Assembly: GCF_023656745.1 (NCBI RefSeq)
Contig: NZ_JAMOKO010000009.1
Location: 1 to 64,000, forward strand
From: Collinsella sp. BG-O-102
GTDB taxonomy: Bacteria; Actinomycetota; Coriobacteriia; Coriobacteriales; Coriobacteriaceae
Reading direction: 5' to 3'
Length of the DNA: 64,000 nt
Part shown: piece after piece, positions 19,597-31,234 of the stretch
Numbering within the stretch: the first letter of the stretch is position 1
Layout of the letters: each line of letters begins with the position of its first letter
Position numbers and translations under genes: made by a program
The notes under the pieces: model-generated
What the model saw: the letters and a program-made list of their open reading frames with translations, nothing else
What the model was told of the DNA's origin: nothing
Databases searched by the model: none

Positions 19597-21369
19597 ATGC
19601 TGAAGAGGTTTCTTTCTTACTACGAGCCCCAGATGGGGCTTTTTGTTGCTGATACTGTTTGCGCTCTGGTGCTTGCCGCCATTGACCTGGCGTTCCCCAT
19701 TATCCTGCGCAATTTGACCGGTGGGCTATTTACTCAGGGTCAGGCTGCCATTATGCAGGCGCTCGGTATGATCGCGGTGGGGCTGGTGCTGATGTATGCC
19801 GTCCGCTGCGCCTGCCGCTACTTTGTGAGCTATTGGGGCCACGTGATGGGCGCGCGTATGGAGTCCAAAATGCGCGAGGACCTGTTCGACCAGTATGAGC
19901 GCTTTAGCTTTGCGTACTTCGACCGCAACAGCTCGGGCGACATGATGAGCCGCGTGGTCAACGACCTGTTCGATATCTGCGAGGCGGCGCATCATGTGCC
20001 CGAGTGGATCATCATCTGCGGCATCGAGATTATCGGCTCGTTTGTGATCCTCTTTACCATCGCCCCGGTGCTGGCGCTCGCCATGGCCGTGGTGACGGCG
20101 GCGTTTGCGGTCATCATGTTTTGGCAGAACATGCGCATGCGCGAGGTCTTTAGCGACAACCGCAAAAAGATCAGCGGCATCAATGCTCAGCTGCAGGATT
20201 CGCTGGCGGGCATGCGCGTGGTCAAGAGCTTTGCCAATGAGGAGACCGAACGCTTCAAGTTCCGCGCCTCCAACAATCGCTATCTTTCGTCCAAGGAGAA
20301 CATGTATCACGCCATGGGCGTCTATACCGCGACGTATGGCCTGCTCTCGGGTGTGCTCTATGTGATCGTGGTGCTGCTGGGCGGTTGGCTGGTTGCCCAA
20401 GGCCAGCTGCAGGCGGTCGATATGGCGACCTTCGCGCTCTACATTTCGCTGTTCTGCACGCCGCTCGAGACACTCGTCAATTCGGCCGAAACGTATCAGA
20501 AGGCTATCGCCGGCTTTAAGCGTATGGACGAGGTGCTCTCGACCGCGCCGGATATCCAGGACAAGCCGGGCGCTACGGATCTGCAGGTGACTGCCGGCGC
20601 CGTGGAATATCACGACGTGTGCTTTAACTACGAGGATGTTGAGCTGGGCGAGGGCGATGCCGACGAGCGTCCCGTTATCGACCATATGGACCTGTCCATC
20701 AAGCCCGGGCAGACCATCGCTTTGGTTGGCCCTTCGGGCGGTGGCAAGTCCACGACCTGTTCGCTGCTGCCGCGCTTTTATGACGTGGCCGCCGGATCCA
20801 TTAGCATCGACGGCCAGGACGTGCGCGATGTGACGCAGCAGAGCCTGCGTCGTGCCATCGGCCTGGTGCAGCAGGATGTCTATCTGTTTGACGGCACGAT
20901 TGGCGAGAACATCGCCTACGGCAAGCCGGGCGCTACGGCAGGAGAGATCGCCGAGGCCGCCCGTCGCGCCAACATCGATGCCTTTATCGAGTCGCTTCCA
21001 CAGGGCTATGACACGGTCGTGGGCGAGCGCGGCAGCCGTCTTTCGGGTGGACAGAAACAGCGCGTTGCCATCGCGCGCGTGTTTCTCAAGAATCCCAAAA
21101 TCTTGATCTTGGACGAGGCGACGAGTGCTTTGGACAACGAGAGCGAGGAGGCGGTCCAGGAGTCGCTCGAAGAGCTGGCACGCGGCCGTACCACAATCAT
21201 CATCGCCCACCGTCTCTCGACCATTAAACACGCCGATGAGATTGCGACCGTTGAGCATGGTCGCGTTGTGGAGCGTGGCACGCATGAACAGCTTCTCGCC
21301 CGTGGCGGCACCTATGCCCGTTACTATCGAATGCAGTTCGAAGGTGCGCGTGCGCACGAGCTCGACTGA
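19597..21369 (+). CDS. ABC exporter with fused membrane and ATPase domains
   Basis: A 590-residue half-transporter. The N-terminal half holds six hydrophobic helices with the exporter coupling region (FDQYERFSFAYFDRNSSGDMMSRVVND). The C-terminal ATPase has Walker A (GPSGGGKST), Q-loop (LVQQDVYLFDGTI), signature LSGGQKQR, Walker B (ILILDEATSALD) and H-loop (IIAHRLSTI). Family members export lipids, peptides or drugs as dimers; the substrate here is unknown. TTGAGGATCAC precedes the ATG. The next gene follows by 20 bases. Confidence 0.93.
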   Translation: MLKRFLSYYEPQMGLFVADTVCALVLAAIDLAFPIILRNLTGGLFTQGQAAIMQALGMIAVGLVLMYAVRCACRYFVSYWGHVMGARMESKMREDLFDQYERFSFAYFDRNSSGDMMSRVVNDLFDICEAAHHVPEWIIICGIEIIGSFVILFTIAPVLALAMAVVTAAFAVIMFWQNMRMREVFSDNRKKISGINAQLQDSLAGMRVVKSFANEETERFKFRASNNRYLSSKENMYHAMGVYTATYGLLSGVLYVIVVLLGGWLVAQGQLQAVDMATFALYISLFCTPLETLVNSAETYQKAIAGFKRMDEVLSTAPDIQDKPGATDLQVTAGAVEYHDVCFNYEDVELGEGDADERPVIDHMDLSIKPGQTIALVGPSGGGKSTTCSLLPRFYDVAAGSISIDGQDVRDVTQQSLRRAIGLVQQDVYLFDGTIGENIAYGKPGATAGEIAEAARRANIDAFIESLPQGYDTVVGERGSRLSGGQKQRVAIARVFLKNPKILILDEATSALDNESEEAVQESLEELARGRTTIIIAHRLSTIKHADEIATVEHGRVVERGTHEQLLARGGTYARYYRMQFEGARAHELD

Positions 21370-21388
21370 TTGATATGACAGGAAGTTT

Positions 21389-22354
21389 ATGGCTGACAAG
21401 AACCCTTTGACTCCGGAAGAAGTGACGGAGTTATTCTCCGAAATCGATGCATCCGGTGTCTTGGATCCCACGCTTGCCAAAAAGCGAACCGAGCGCATGC
21501 GTGAGAAGGAGGCTGCGGCCAAGCGCGGTGACAAAGCTGCGCTAGCGCAGCTGCGCAGTGAGGACCGCGCGAGCCAGGCAAAACATATCGACCCGCTGTC
21601 CGAGGACGATCCTTCGGGTTCGCAGGTGAGTCATACCATTACGAAGACCGCGATGGCCGTGGTCATTGGTATTTTGGTGCTGATCGTGGGCATGCAGATT
21701 GGCTACGGCGTGATGCGTCGTCTGAACACCGCCAACCTGTCCGAGAGCGTTTCGGTCGATACCGTTTCGACGGCGCTGAAGGGCGGCCTCGAGTGGGGCA
21801 ACGGCTTTACGCAGTTCCCGCTCGACTTTACCGTCGATGAAGCCGATGAGCGCACGGGCACGGTCGAGGTGACGGTGTTGGACACATCGTCTGCCAACGA
21901 GCTCGAGCTGCTGTCCAACGGGCAGATTCAGGCCGCGGCGCTTGCGACCAACGCGTTGCTCAACGATAAGATCGACCGCGTGGTGTATAACGTGCATGCC
22001 TATATCGACGAGGATAGCAACATTCAGCACGATTCCTTCTTTGGCATGTTTCCCGCCCAGGGCCACCAGAGCGCCATTTTGACGTTCGTGTGGACCAAGA
22101 GCTCATTCAACGCCACGAGTATCGACTGGAAGATGCGCATCGTGAGTATGGATGACACCATCGCCGAGCGCATTCAGAAGCAGGTGAACTCGGTGTCGTC
22201 GTTGATTGAGGATCCGGTGGTGAGCCAGACCAAGATTGACGAGGAAAAGGCCGAACGTGACCTGGAGCATCGTCTGCGTGGTCGCGAGATTTTCCGCGGC
22301 GGCAAGCCCGACCGAACGCCGTCCGATCTGCTGGGACAGGACAAGAAAAAGTAA
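21389..22354 (+). CDS. Single-pass membrane protein of unknown function
   Basis: A 321-residue protein. A charged cytoplasmic N-terminus (about 85 residues, rich in Glu, Lys and Arg) is followed by one transmembrane helix (AMAVVIGILVLIVGMQIGYGV). A soluble, presumably external alpha/beta domain of about 190 residues follows, and a highly charged tail (DRTPSDLLGQDKKK). I do not recognise the family. AGGAAG precedes the ATG. The gene is directly downstream of the ABC exporter and shares its terminator, so a linked envelope function is plausible but unproven. Confidence 0.7.
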   Translation: MADKNPLTPEEVTELFSEIDASGVLDPTLAKKRTERMREKEAAAKRGDKAALAQLRSEDRASQAKHIDPLSEDDPSGSQVSHTITKTAMAVVIGILVLIVGMQIGYGVMRRLNTANLSESVSVDTVSTALKGGLEWGNGFTQFPLDFTVDEADERTGTVEVTVLDTSSANELELLSNGQIQAAALATNALLNDKIDRVVYNVHAYIDEDSNIQHDSFFGMFPAQGHQSAILTFVWTKSSFNATSIDWKMRIVSMDDTIAERIQKQVNSVSSLIEDPVVSQTKIDEEKAERDLEHRLRGREIFRGGKPDRTPSDLLGQDKKK

Positions 22355-22360
22355 GACGCC

Positions 22361-22401
22361 ATCATCCCGCGTGAGCCACAAGCCCCGCGGGATGATTTTT
22401 C
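22361..22401 (+). terminator. Intrinsic terminator before carA
   Basis: ATCATCCCGCG and CGCGGGATGAT pair, followed by TTTTT. Confidence 0.88.
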
Positions 22402-22497
22402 TGGGACGGGGATTAAAAAATCATTATGCATAGAAAGTCATAATTATCATTTCGTAAACATTTCGATGAAATTAACGCCATGAGGCATGCTTGCGGT

Positions 22498-22550
22498 TAC
22501 AATACCGCGAGGCCTAACTACACACCTTTAAGCCGGTCCTGTGAGACCGG
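22498..22550 (+). promoter_or_regulatory. carA leader: -10 box and PyrR-type RNA hairpin
   Basis: TACAAT at 22498-22503 is a likely -10 box. The hairpin CCGGTC-CTGTGA-GACCGG (22533-22550) contains GTCCTGTGAGACC, close to the PyrR RNA-binding consensus ARUCCNGNGAGGYU. The stem ends one base before the ribosome binding site GAAGGAG of carA (ATG at 22562). PyrR bound with UMP would be expected to block ribosome entry, giving pyrimidine control of carAB at translation. The site is seen in the sequence; its use is inferred. Confidence 0.65.
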
Positions 22551-22561
22551 GAAGGAGAACT

Positions 22562-24001
22562 ATGGCGAACAACCATACTGCGGGCGCTGCCGCCCGCACC
22601 TTCGCGCCCAGCGAGCTTTGCCAGCGTATGCTGGCCAAAACCAGCAAGGGCACCTGCGGTCCCTGCATCCTGTATCTTGAGGATGGGACCATTTTTTATG
22701 GACGTGCATGCGGCGCCGAGGGCACCGCGACCGGCGAAGTCTGCTTCAACACCTCGCTCGAGGGCTACTTTGAGGTCATGACCGACCCGAGTTATGCCGG
22801 CCAAATCGTAACCATGACCTATCCGCAGATCGGCAATTACGGTATCGACGAGACCGACGTCCAGTCGGCCTTCCCCGGCGACGCCGTGCGCCCTGCGAGC
22901 GCTCCGGCTATGCGCGGCATGATCGTTCGCGACATGTGCGCCACGCCTTCTAACTGGCGCTCGGCCGTCAGCGTGCCGGAGTACCTGCGCGCTCACGGCA
23001 TCGTCGCTATCGAGGGTGTCGACACCCGCGCCCTGGTGCGCCATCTGCGCGACAATGGTTCCAAGATGGGCATTATCTCGACCGAGATCTTCGACGTCGA
23101 CGAGCTTGCCGAGCGTCTGGCCGCAGCGCCCACGCTGGTAGGCGAGAACCTGGTCAAGACCGTAAGTTGCCCCGCGCCTCACGAGTTTGTGGCCGCCGAC
23201 CTGCCTGCCACGCATCACTTTGCGCTTGCGGCTGCCGCTCCTGCCCGTCACAAAGTGGTCGCCTACGACTGCGGTGTGAAGCGCGGCATTCTGGAGGGGC
23301 TGGTCCGCGCCGGCTGCGACCTTACCGTCGTGCCGTGGGATATGCCCGCGAGTGAGGTGCTCGACATGAATCCCGACGGCGTCTTTTTGTCCAACGGCCC
23401 CGGCGACCCCGACGCCGTGGTGGAGACCTACGAGCAGGTGCAGCAGCTGATCGGCAAGGTACCGGTCTTTGGTATTTGTCTTGGTCACCAGATGATCAGC
23501 TTGGCCTGCGGCGCCCAGATGGAAAAGCTTAAGTTCGGTCACCGCGGTGGCAACCAGCCGGTCATGAACCTGGTAAGCCGTCGCGTGGAGATCACCGCAC
23601 AAAACCATGGCTTTGGCCTGCTGTTCCCCAGCTTGGGCAAGCTTGTCCCCGAGCTTTCCGGCGGCGAGACCGAGCATGCGGCCGATGAAGATTTGCGCGT
23701 TTGGGTGCGCCGCGGAATCGCGCCGGTCGTGATGAACGAGCGCTTCGGCCGCATTCGCCTAACACATGTGAACCTCAACGACGGCACCGCCGAGGGCATC
23801 CAGCTGCTCGACGCCCCGTGCTTCTCGGTCCAGTACCACCCCGAGGCCTCGCCTGGCCCCACCGATGCCCACTATCTCTTTACCGCCTTTACGCGACTCA
23901 TGGACGGCGAGGAGAACTACCTGGACATCGACACCGCGAAGGACCGCCTGGCTGGCTGGAATTTCGCCGAGACCGCCGCGACCGAGACCGAGGAGAACTA
24001 A
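22562..24001 (+). CDS. carA: Carbamoyl phosphate synthase small (glutaminase) subunit
   Basis: A 479-residue class I glutamine amidotransferase subunit that supplies ammonia from glutamine to CarB. The CPSase N-terminal domain ([35 protein letters not shown]) is followed by the amidotransferase domain with SNGPGDPD, the nucleophile in GICLGHQM and the His/Glu pair in YHPEASPGP. It is somewhat longer than usual owing to N- and C-terminal extensions. The ATG at 22562 follows GAAGGAG. The stop codon is one base before carB. Confidence 0.97.
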   Translation: MANNHTAGAAARTFAPSELCQRMLAKTSKGTCGPCILYLEDGTIFYGRACGAEGTATGEVCFNTSLEGYFEVMTDPSYAGQIVTMTYPQIGNYGIDETDVQSAFPGDAVRPASAPAMRGMIVRDMCATPSNWRSAVSVPEYLRAHGIVAIEGVDTRALVRHLRDNGSKMGIISTEIFDVDELAERLAAAPTLVGENLVKTVSCPAPHEFVAADLPATHHFALAAAAPARHKVVAYDCGVKRGILEGLVRAGCDLTVVPWDMPASEVLDMNPDGVFLSNGPGDPDAVVETYEQVQQLIGKVPVFGICLGHQMISLACGAQMEKLKFGHRGGNQPVMNLVSRRVEITAQNHGFGLLFPSLGKLVPELSGGETEHAADEDLRVWVRRGIAPVVMNERFGRIRLTHVNLNDGTAEGIQLLDAPCFSVQYHPEASPGPTDAHYLFTAFTRLMDGEENYLDIDTAKDRLAGWNFAETAATETEEN

Positions 24002-24002
24002 C

Positions 24003-27317
<3,315 letters not shown>

Positions 27318-27382
27318 TGTGACCTGTCCGGCCGGGGCGGGAGGGGCTTTGCGCGATGACTAGGGCTGAATAAAAAGTGAGT

Positions 27383-27430
27383 GTGGGATCCGCCGTTCGT
27401 TCGAACGGCGGATCCCACGTTAATATTTCA
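27383..27430 (+). terminator. Long hairpin terminator after carB
   Basis: GTGGGATCCGCCGTTCG pairs perfectly with CGAACGGCGGATCCCAC (27383-27418), then TTAATATTT. The 17-bp stem is longer than most terminators in this window. Confidence 0.7.
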
Positions 27431-27459
27431 GCCAACGTATGTCATGGCAATTCCCGGTA

Positions 27460-27564
27460 GGTCCCCGGGTGCCCCGCGGCGGGCTGGGTTTATTGTCTGA
27501 GCGACTTTGCGAAGCAAGGGGAGCGAAGATAAAAACCCAGCCCGACGCGGGGCACCCGGGGACC
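27460..27564. repeat. 105-base near-perfect long hairpin upstream of purE
   Basis: GGTCCCCGGGTGCCCCGCG and CGCGGGGCACCCGGGGACC form the outer arms. Pairing continues inward through CGGGCTGGGTTT and AAACCCAGCCCG, broken by a single G/A mismatch, giving about 32 paired bases. The inner 40 bases hold a smaller CTTTGC/GCAAGG stem. It lies just upstream of a -10-like TATACT (27582-27587) for purE. It may be a MITE-like element or a regulatory RNA. Confidence 0.75.
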
Positions 27565-27650
27565 GCAGGGACGGGAGCAGCTATACTACTCTCAGTAGTT
27601 AAGGGTCGCGGATCCGCCGCGTCACCGCTCTCAACAGGAGGTCTTTGTTT

Positions 27651-28115
27651 ATGGCAGATCAAAAGCCGGTTGTCGGGATCATCATGGGCTCCAAGTCCGA
27701 TCTGGGTGTTATGGAAGGTTGCACCGCCGAGCTCGAGGCACTCGGTGTGCCCTATGAGCTCGTCATTGCGAGCGCACACCGCACGCCGGCGAAGGTCCAC
27801 GAGTGGGCCTCGACTGCCGCCGATCGCGGTATCAAAGTGATTATCGCCGCCGCCGGCAAGGCCGCTCACCTGGGTGGTGTCGTGGCTGCCTTTACGCCGC
27901 TGCCGGTCATCGGCGTGCCTATGAAGACGAGTGACCTGGGCGGCATGGATTCGCTGCTGTCGATGGTGCAGATGCCTTCGGGCGTGCCCGTGGCCTGCGT
28001 TGCCATCAACGGCGCCAAGAACGCCGCCATCTACGCCACACAGATTCTGGGCGCTTGCGACCCCGAGTACCGCAAGGTTATCGAGAAGATGAAGCAGGAG
28101 ATGGCCGACGCCTAG
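27651..28115 (+). CDS. purE: N5-carboxyaminoimidazole ribonucleotide mutase
   Basis: A 154-residue class I PurE that converts N5-CAIR to CAIR. The substrate loop GIIMGSKSDLGVMEG and the catalytic His in SAHRTPAKVHEW are present, with GKAAHLGGVVAAFTPLPVIGVP and GGMDSLLSMVQMPSGVPV after them. AGGAGG lies about ten bases before the ATG at 27651. PurK, its usual partner, is not in this window. Confidence 0.96.
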   Translation: MADQKPVVGIIMGSKSDLGVMEGCTAELEALGVPYELVIASAHRTPAKVHEWASTAADRGIKVIIAAAGKAAHLGGVVAAFTPLPVIGVPMKTSDLGGMDSLLSMVQMPSGVPVACVAINGAKNAAIYATQILGACDPEYRKVIEKMKQEMADA

Positions 28116-28150
28116 GCGTTCCGCCGTTTCACCGCAGTATAAGGAGAGCC

Positions 28151-29149
28151 ATGTCCGACTATCAGGGAAAACGATTCAAGGCTTCTCAGATTCCCGATCC
28201 GTCGAAGCCGGGTGCTGCCCATGCGGCACAGCAGGGTCGGACATCCTCTCCTCAGCAGCCGCGCGCGCCGCGCCCCGTGACGCCGGCGACGCATCGTCGA
28301 CAGGACGCGCCAGCCGCATATCGACCTTCATCTTATAGCAACGCTAAGAAGCCGCCCCGGTCTTCATCGCATGCCGCGCCGTCGGATTACACCGAGCCGC
28401 CGCGCAAAAAGCGCCGCTCCATTATTCCCATTCTGCTCATCATCATCGGCATCGGCCTGATTGTTGCCGCCGCTGCCATCTTTATCAATGCTCAGATTGG
28501 CTATAAACAGGCAAGCGATTCGTACCAGAAAATCGAGAAGCAATATGTAAGCGATAAGGACGCCAGCGGCGTGCCGATTATCGACTTCGATGCACTTGCC
28601 CAGACAAATCCCGAGGTTGTGGGTTGGATTTACGCGCCGGGAACCAACATCAACTATCCCGTGGTGCAGACCAACAACAACTCCAAATACCTCAACACGC
28701 TGTTCGACGGTACGGCCAATGCATCCGGGGCCATTTTCCTGGATAGCAATGACACCGCGCCGGGCATGGTGGATCAGCAGACCACGATCTACGGCCACCG
28801 CATGAACGACGGATCGATGTTCAATGTGATCTCGGACACGACCGATCAGGTGACGTTCGACAGCATAGAGTACGCGTATTACATCACGCGCGACGCCACC
28901 TATAAACTGCGACCACTGGCGACCAAAGTTGTCGAGGACACGTATGCCAAGGCGCGCACACCCAATTTTGAGGGCGACGACGGGCTCAAGAACTACCTGT
29001 CCGAGATGCTCGACGGTGCCTCTGCCGTGGCGAGCGATGCCACCGATCGTGCTGCTTCGGCAACCAAGGTCGTAACGCTTGTGACCTGTCGTTCGTTATC
29101 GCTGAGCAACACACGTGCCGTCATGGTGCTCACGCCGGTCGAGGAATAG
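28151..29149 (+). CDS. Class B-like sortase with long cytoplasmic N-terminus
   Basis: A 332-residue membrane transpeptidase. About 95 Pro/Ala/Arg-rich cytoplasmic residues precede one transmembrane helix (SIIPILLIIIGIGLIVAAAA). The sortase domain follows, with catalytic His216 in TIYGHRM, Cys313 in TLVTCRS and Arg322 in NTRAV. DFDALAQTNPEVVGWI is typical of class B-like enzymes. Such enzymes anchor proteins to the wall or to pili. AAGGAGAGCC precedes the ATG. It is the only sortase in the window and is 19 kb from the LPXTG proteins, so a link is possible but not shown. Confidence 0.9.
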   Translation: MSDYQGKRFKASQIPDPSKPGAAHAAQQGRTSSPQQPRAPRPVTPATHRRQDAPAAYRPSSYSNAKKPPRSSSHAAPSDYTEPPRKKRRSIIPILLIIIGIGLIVAAAAIFINAQIGYKQASDSYQKIEKQYVSDKDASGVPIIDFDALAQTNPEVVGWIYAPGTNINYPVVQTNNNSKYLNTLFDGTANASGAIFLDSNDTAPGMVDQQTTIYGHRMNDGSMFNVISDTTDQVTFDSIEYAYYITRDATYKLRPLATKVVEDTYAKARTPNFEGDDGLKNYLSEMLDGASAVASDATDRAASATKVVTLVTCRSLSLSNTRAVMVLTPVEE

Positions 29150-29185
29150 ATTATGGGCTACTCAATGACGGTGAAAGGAGAAATG

Positions 29186-29602
29186 ATGCTTGAGAATGGC
29201 AAAACGATGCCTTCGGTTGATGCTTGGCTGCGCGAGGCCAAGGCCGATTCGTCGGCACCTGCGTGCGGTATGTATCTGACACATAACGGTGTGGTGCGCG
29301 CGACGCCCAAGGCCGAGGCGCGCGGTGTCGAGACCGATGGCGTGGCGCCGGGCCACAAGGTGGGCGGCATGGTGTTCGGCTACGACGCCAGCAAGGTGCA
29401 GGCTGCTATCGAGGCCACGCGCGCGATGCCAGGTATCGGCTATGTGCGCGTGTGGCTGGCGAGCGGCGAGCTTACCGTGGGCGACGACATCATGCTCGTG
29501 CTCATTGGCGGAGACATTCGCCCGCATGTGGTCGATGCGCTGCAGTCGCTCGTCGGCACCATCAAGAACGAGTGCGTGAGCGAGGTCGAGCGCGAGGCGT
29601 AA
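29186..29602 (+). CDS. MoaE-like protein (molybdopterin synthase large-subunit family)
   Basis: A 138-residue protein whose second half resembles MoaE: a helix, then VRVWLASGELTVGDDIMLVLIGGDIRPHV matching the family's strand-GELxVG-strand-helix pattern. The usual MoaE lysine-rich active-site region is not evident, and no MoaD or other molybdopterin genes are nearby. It may be a diverged relative with another task. The ATG at 29186 (five bases after GAAAGGAG) is preferred, with 29183 possible. It is 36 bases downstream of the sortase. Confidence 0.6.
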   Translation: MLENGKTMPSVDAWLREAKADSSAPACGMYLTHNGVVRATPKAEARGVETDGVAPGHKVGGMVFGYDASKVQAAIEATRAMPGIGYVRVWLASGELTVGDDIMLVLIGGDIRPHVVDALQSLVGTIKNECVSEVEREA

Positions 29603-29635
29603 GGCCTCGTCGGCAATCCGAGTCTGTCTATAGCG

Positions 29636-29680
29636 AAAGCCCGCCGGCAGTTCATGTAGATCTGCCAGCGGGCTTTGATG
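29636..29680. terminator. Bidirectional terminator between convergent genes
   Basis: AAAGCCCGCCGGCAG and CTGCCAGCGGGCTTT pair with one mismatch around an 11-base loop. T-runs occur on both strands. Confidence 0.75.
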
Positions 29681-29708
29681 TGTTGGAGCTATTTTGCTCT
29701 GGCGTTTG

Positions 29709-30938
29709 CTACACGCGTGTGGCGTCCTTGGGGCTCATGGTCATACTCTGAAAACGGTTCTCCATATATTCGTTATCGAAATGCTTGTCATAGAACTGTG
29801 CGACGGGAATATTTCGAACGGTTCCGTTGACGCGCTGATACCAATAGTCGAGCGATTGCAACGTCATGACGCCGTCGATCAACATGACGGCGGTCAGGAT
29901 GACGGTAGCAGAGTAGCGGCGTTTCCATGGAATCATATTGATGAGCTTAAGCAGGCGCGGCAGCAAGACCTTGATCCAGATGAGGCCACCCAGGCCCCAC
30001 ATGCAGGCAAACGGCGTGCATGTGCGTCCCCCGGTCAATACCGCGATGGGATCGGGCATGCCGAATAGCCTAATGTGTGAATAGCTCCACGACACCACGC
30101 CAAATGAGGTCTGCATAAACCAGCCTACAAACACCTCGAAAGCGCCGCCGATCAGGGCACTTACCAGGAAAATGATCAGAGGATTCTTTTTATAGAAGCG
30201 GTTGAGCGCCATGGTCATGAGCACCGCGCCAAATCCGTAGATGGGGCTAAAGGGGCCAAATAGCATACCGGCACGGTCCTGATAGACGCCGGGATCGACG
30301 ACGACCATATGCCAGACTTCCTCGAGAATGAGACCTAACACGCTGCAGACGAAGAATACCCAGAACAGGTTGAAGTAGTTGAGCTTGATGTAGCCCTCGC
30401 CGGTTTCGTCGCGGCCGAGCATCCCCTCGGCGGCGGCATCGCGGTCGAGCATCTCTTGCAGACGGCGCTGCAGTTCGCGCTCCTGGCGTAGCGTGGGGTC
30501 GACGGTGGCCGACAGCGCAATGAGGATGACAAGCTGGACGGCGGGGCGCAGCAGGAAGGGTCCGATGCCCTGGAGCATCACGTCAACTAAAAGCTCCACG
30601 ACGGTAAATGCGATGAGGACGTAAGACAGGCGGGCGGCATTGCGCCGCTGGTCCTTGATGAGGTCCAGGCCAAAGACGATCAAGATGATCGCGCTTGCCG
30701 CCGAGAGCATAATGCCGGCGACGATAAGGCCAACCGCGACCAGGGTGTTATCACCGAGCTTAGCGGCGACGTTGCCGTTAATGAGTGCGGTGATGACCTG
30801 CCACATAAAGACGGCGACTGACGGGAGCGTGCCCACGCCAGATAGGGTGCACAGGACTGCGTAGACCTTGATGATAAGGGGGATCTTCTTGGCCTCCGTG
30901 GTGCTGGGGACACTGGGGTCGAGTTGATTTCGATCCAT
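29709..30938 (-). CDS. Multi-pass membrane protein, CmpB-like (putative ABC transporter type IV) family
   Basis: A 409-residue protein. The N-terminal part has four or so hydrophobic helices and a charged segment rich in Arg, Glu and Asp. The C-terminal half carries the CmpB/DUF1113-type domain (NLFWVFFVCSVLGLILEEVWH, GPFSPIYGFGAVLM, FEVFVGWFMQTSFGVVSWSYS). The family is annotated as a putative transporter subunit, but its role is not established. AAAGGTAGC precedes the ATG. It stands alone on the minus strand. Confidence 0.75.
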   Translation of the reverse strand: MDRNQLDPSVPSTTEAKKIPLIIKVYAVLCTLSGVGTLPSVAVFMWQVITALINGNVAAKLGDNTLVAVGLIVAGIMLSAASAIILIVFGLDLIKDQRRNAARLSYVLIAFTVVELLVDVMLQGIGPFLLRPAVQLVILIALSATVDPTLRQERELQRRLQEMLDRDAAAEGMLGRDETGEGYIKLNYFNLFWVFFVCSVLGLILEEVWHMVVVDPGVYQDRAGMLFGPFSPIYGFGAVLMTMALNRFYKKNPLIIFLVSALIGGAFEVFVGWFMQTSFGVVSWSYSHIRLFGMPDPIAVLTGGRTCTPFACMWGLGGLIWIKVLLPRLLKLINMIPWKRRYSATVILTAVMLIDGVMTLQSLDYWYQRVNGTVRNIPVAQFYDKHFDNEYMENRFQSMTMSPKDATRV

Positions 30939-31187
30939 ACGCTACCTTTCTCGTCTTGTAGTAGCCTACAAGGATACGCCGACGACCAGCTAAAAGACAG
31001 GACGAACGTCCCAATTGCAACAATGTAGCCCCTAGCGCGGGCGAGACACGGCGCACGGGAAGTCTTCGAGGCCGTTGCCCCTGAGAGTGGACTACCCAAT
31101 AAAATGTTTGGTCGCAAAACGGATAATAAGCTCGGTGGGCTTTTAAAAAGCGCTGCTCATGCGCGGGGGAGCGCGTCGCGCCGTGCG

Positions 31188-31193
31188 TATAAT
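31188..31193 (+). promoter_or_regulatory. Consensus -10 box upstream of purF
   Basis: TATAAT at 31188-31193, preceded by TGCG, lies 41 bases before the purF ATG. No good -35 box is visible at the usual distance. Confidence 0.4.
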
Positions 31194-31234
31194 AAGGCGG
31201 GTAACGCCAAAATACGAGGCTCTGAGGGGATGCC

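Noticed and set aside
22425-22455. Arginine repressor (ARG box) before carA
   Set aside because: TTATG...CATAA gives a weak dyad in AT-rich sequence, but it does not match an ARG box well enough to claim.
27565-27650. Purine riboswitch upstream of purE
   Set aside because: No conserved purine aptamer core (paired loops with TATA...) is visible; only the long hairpin lies there.
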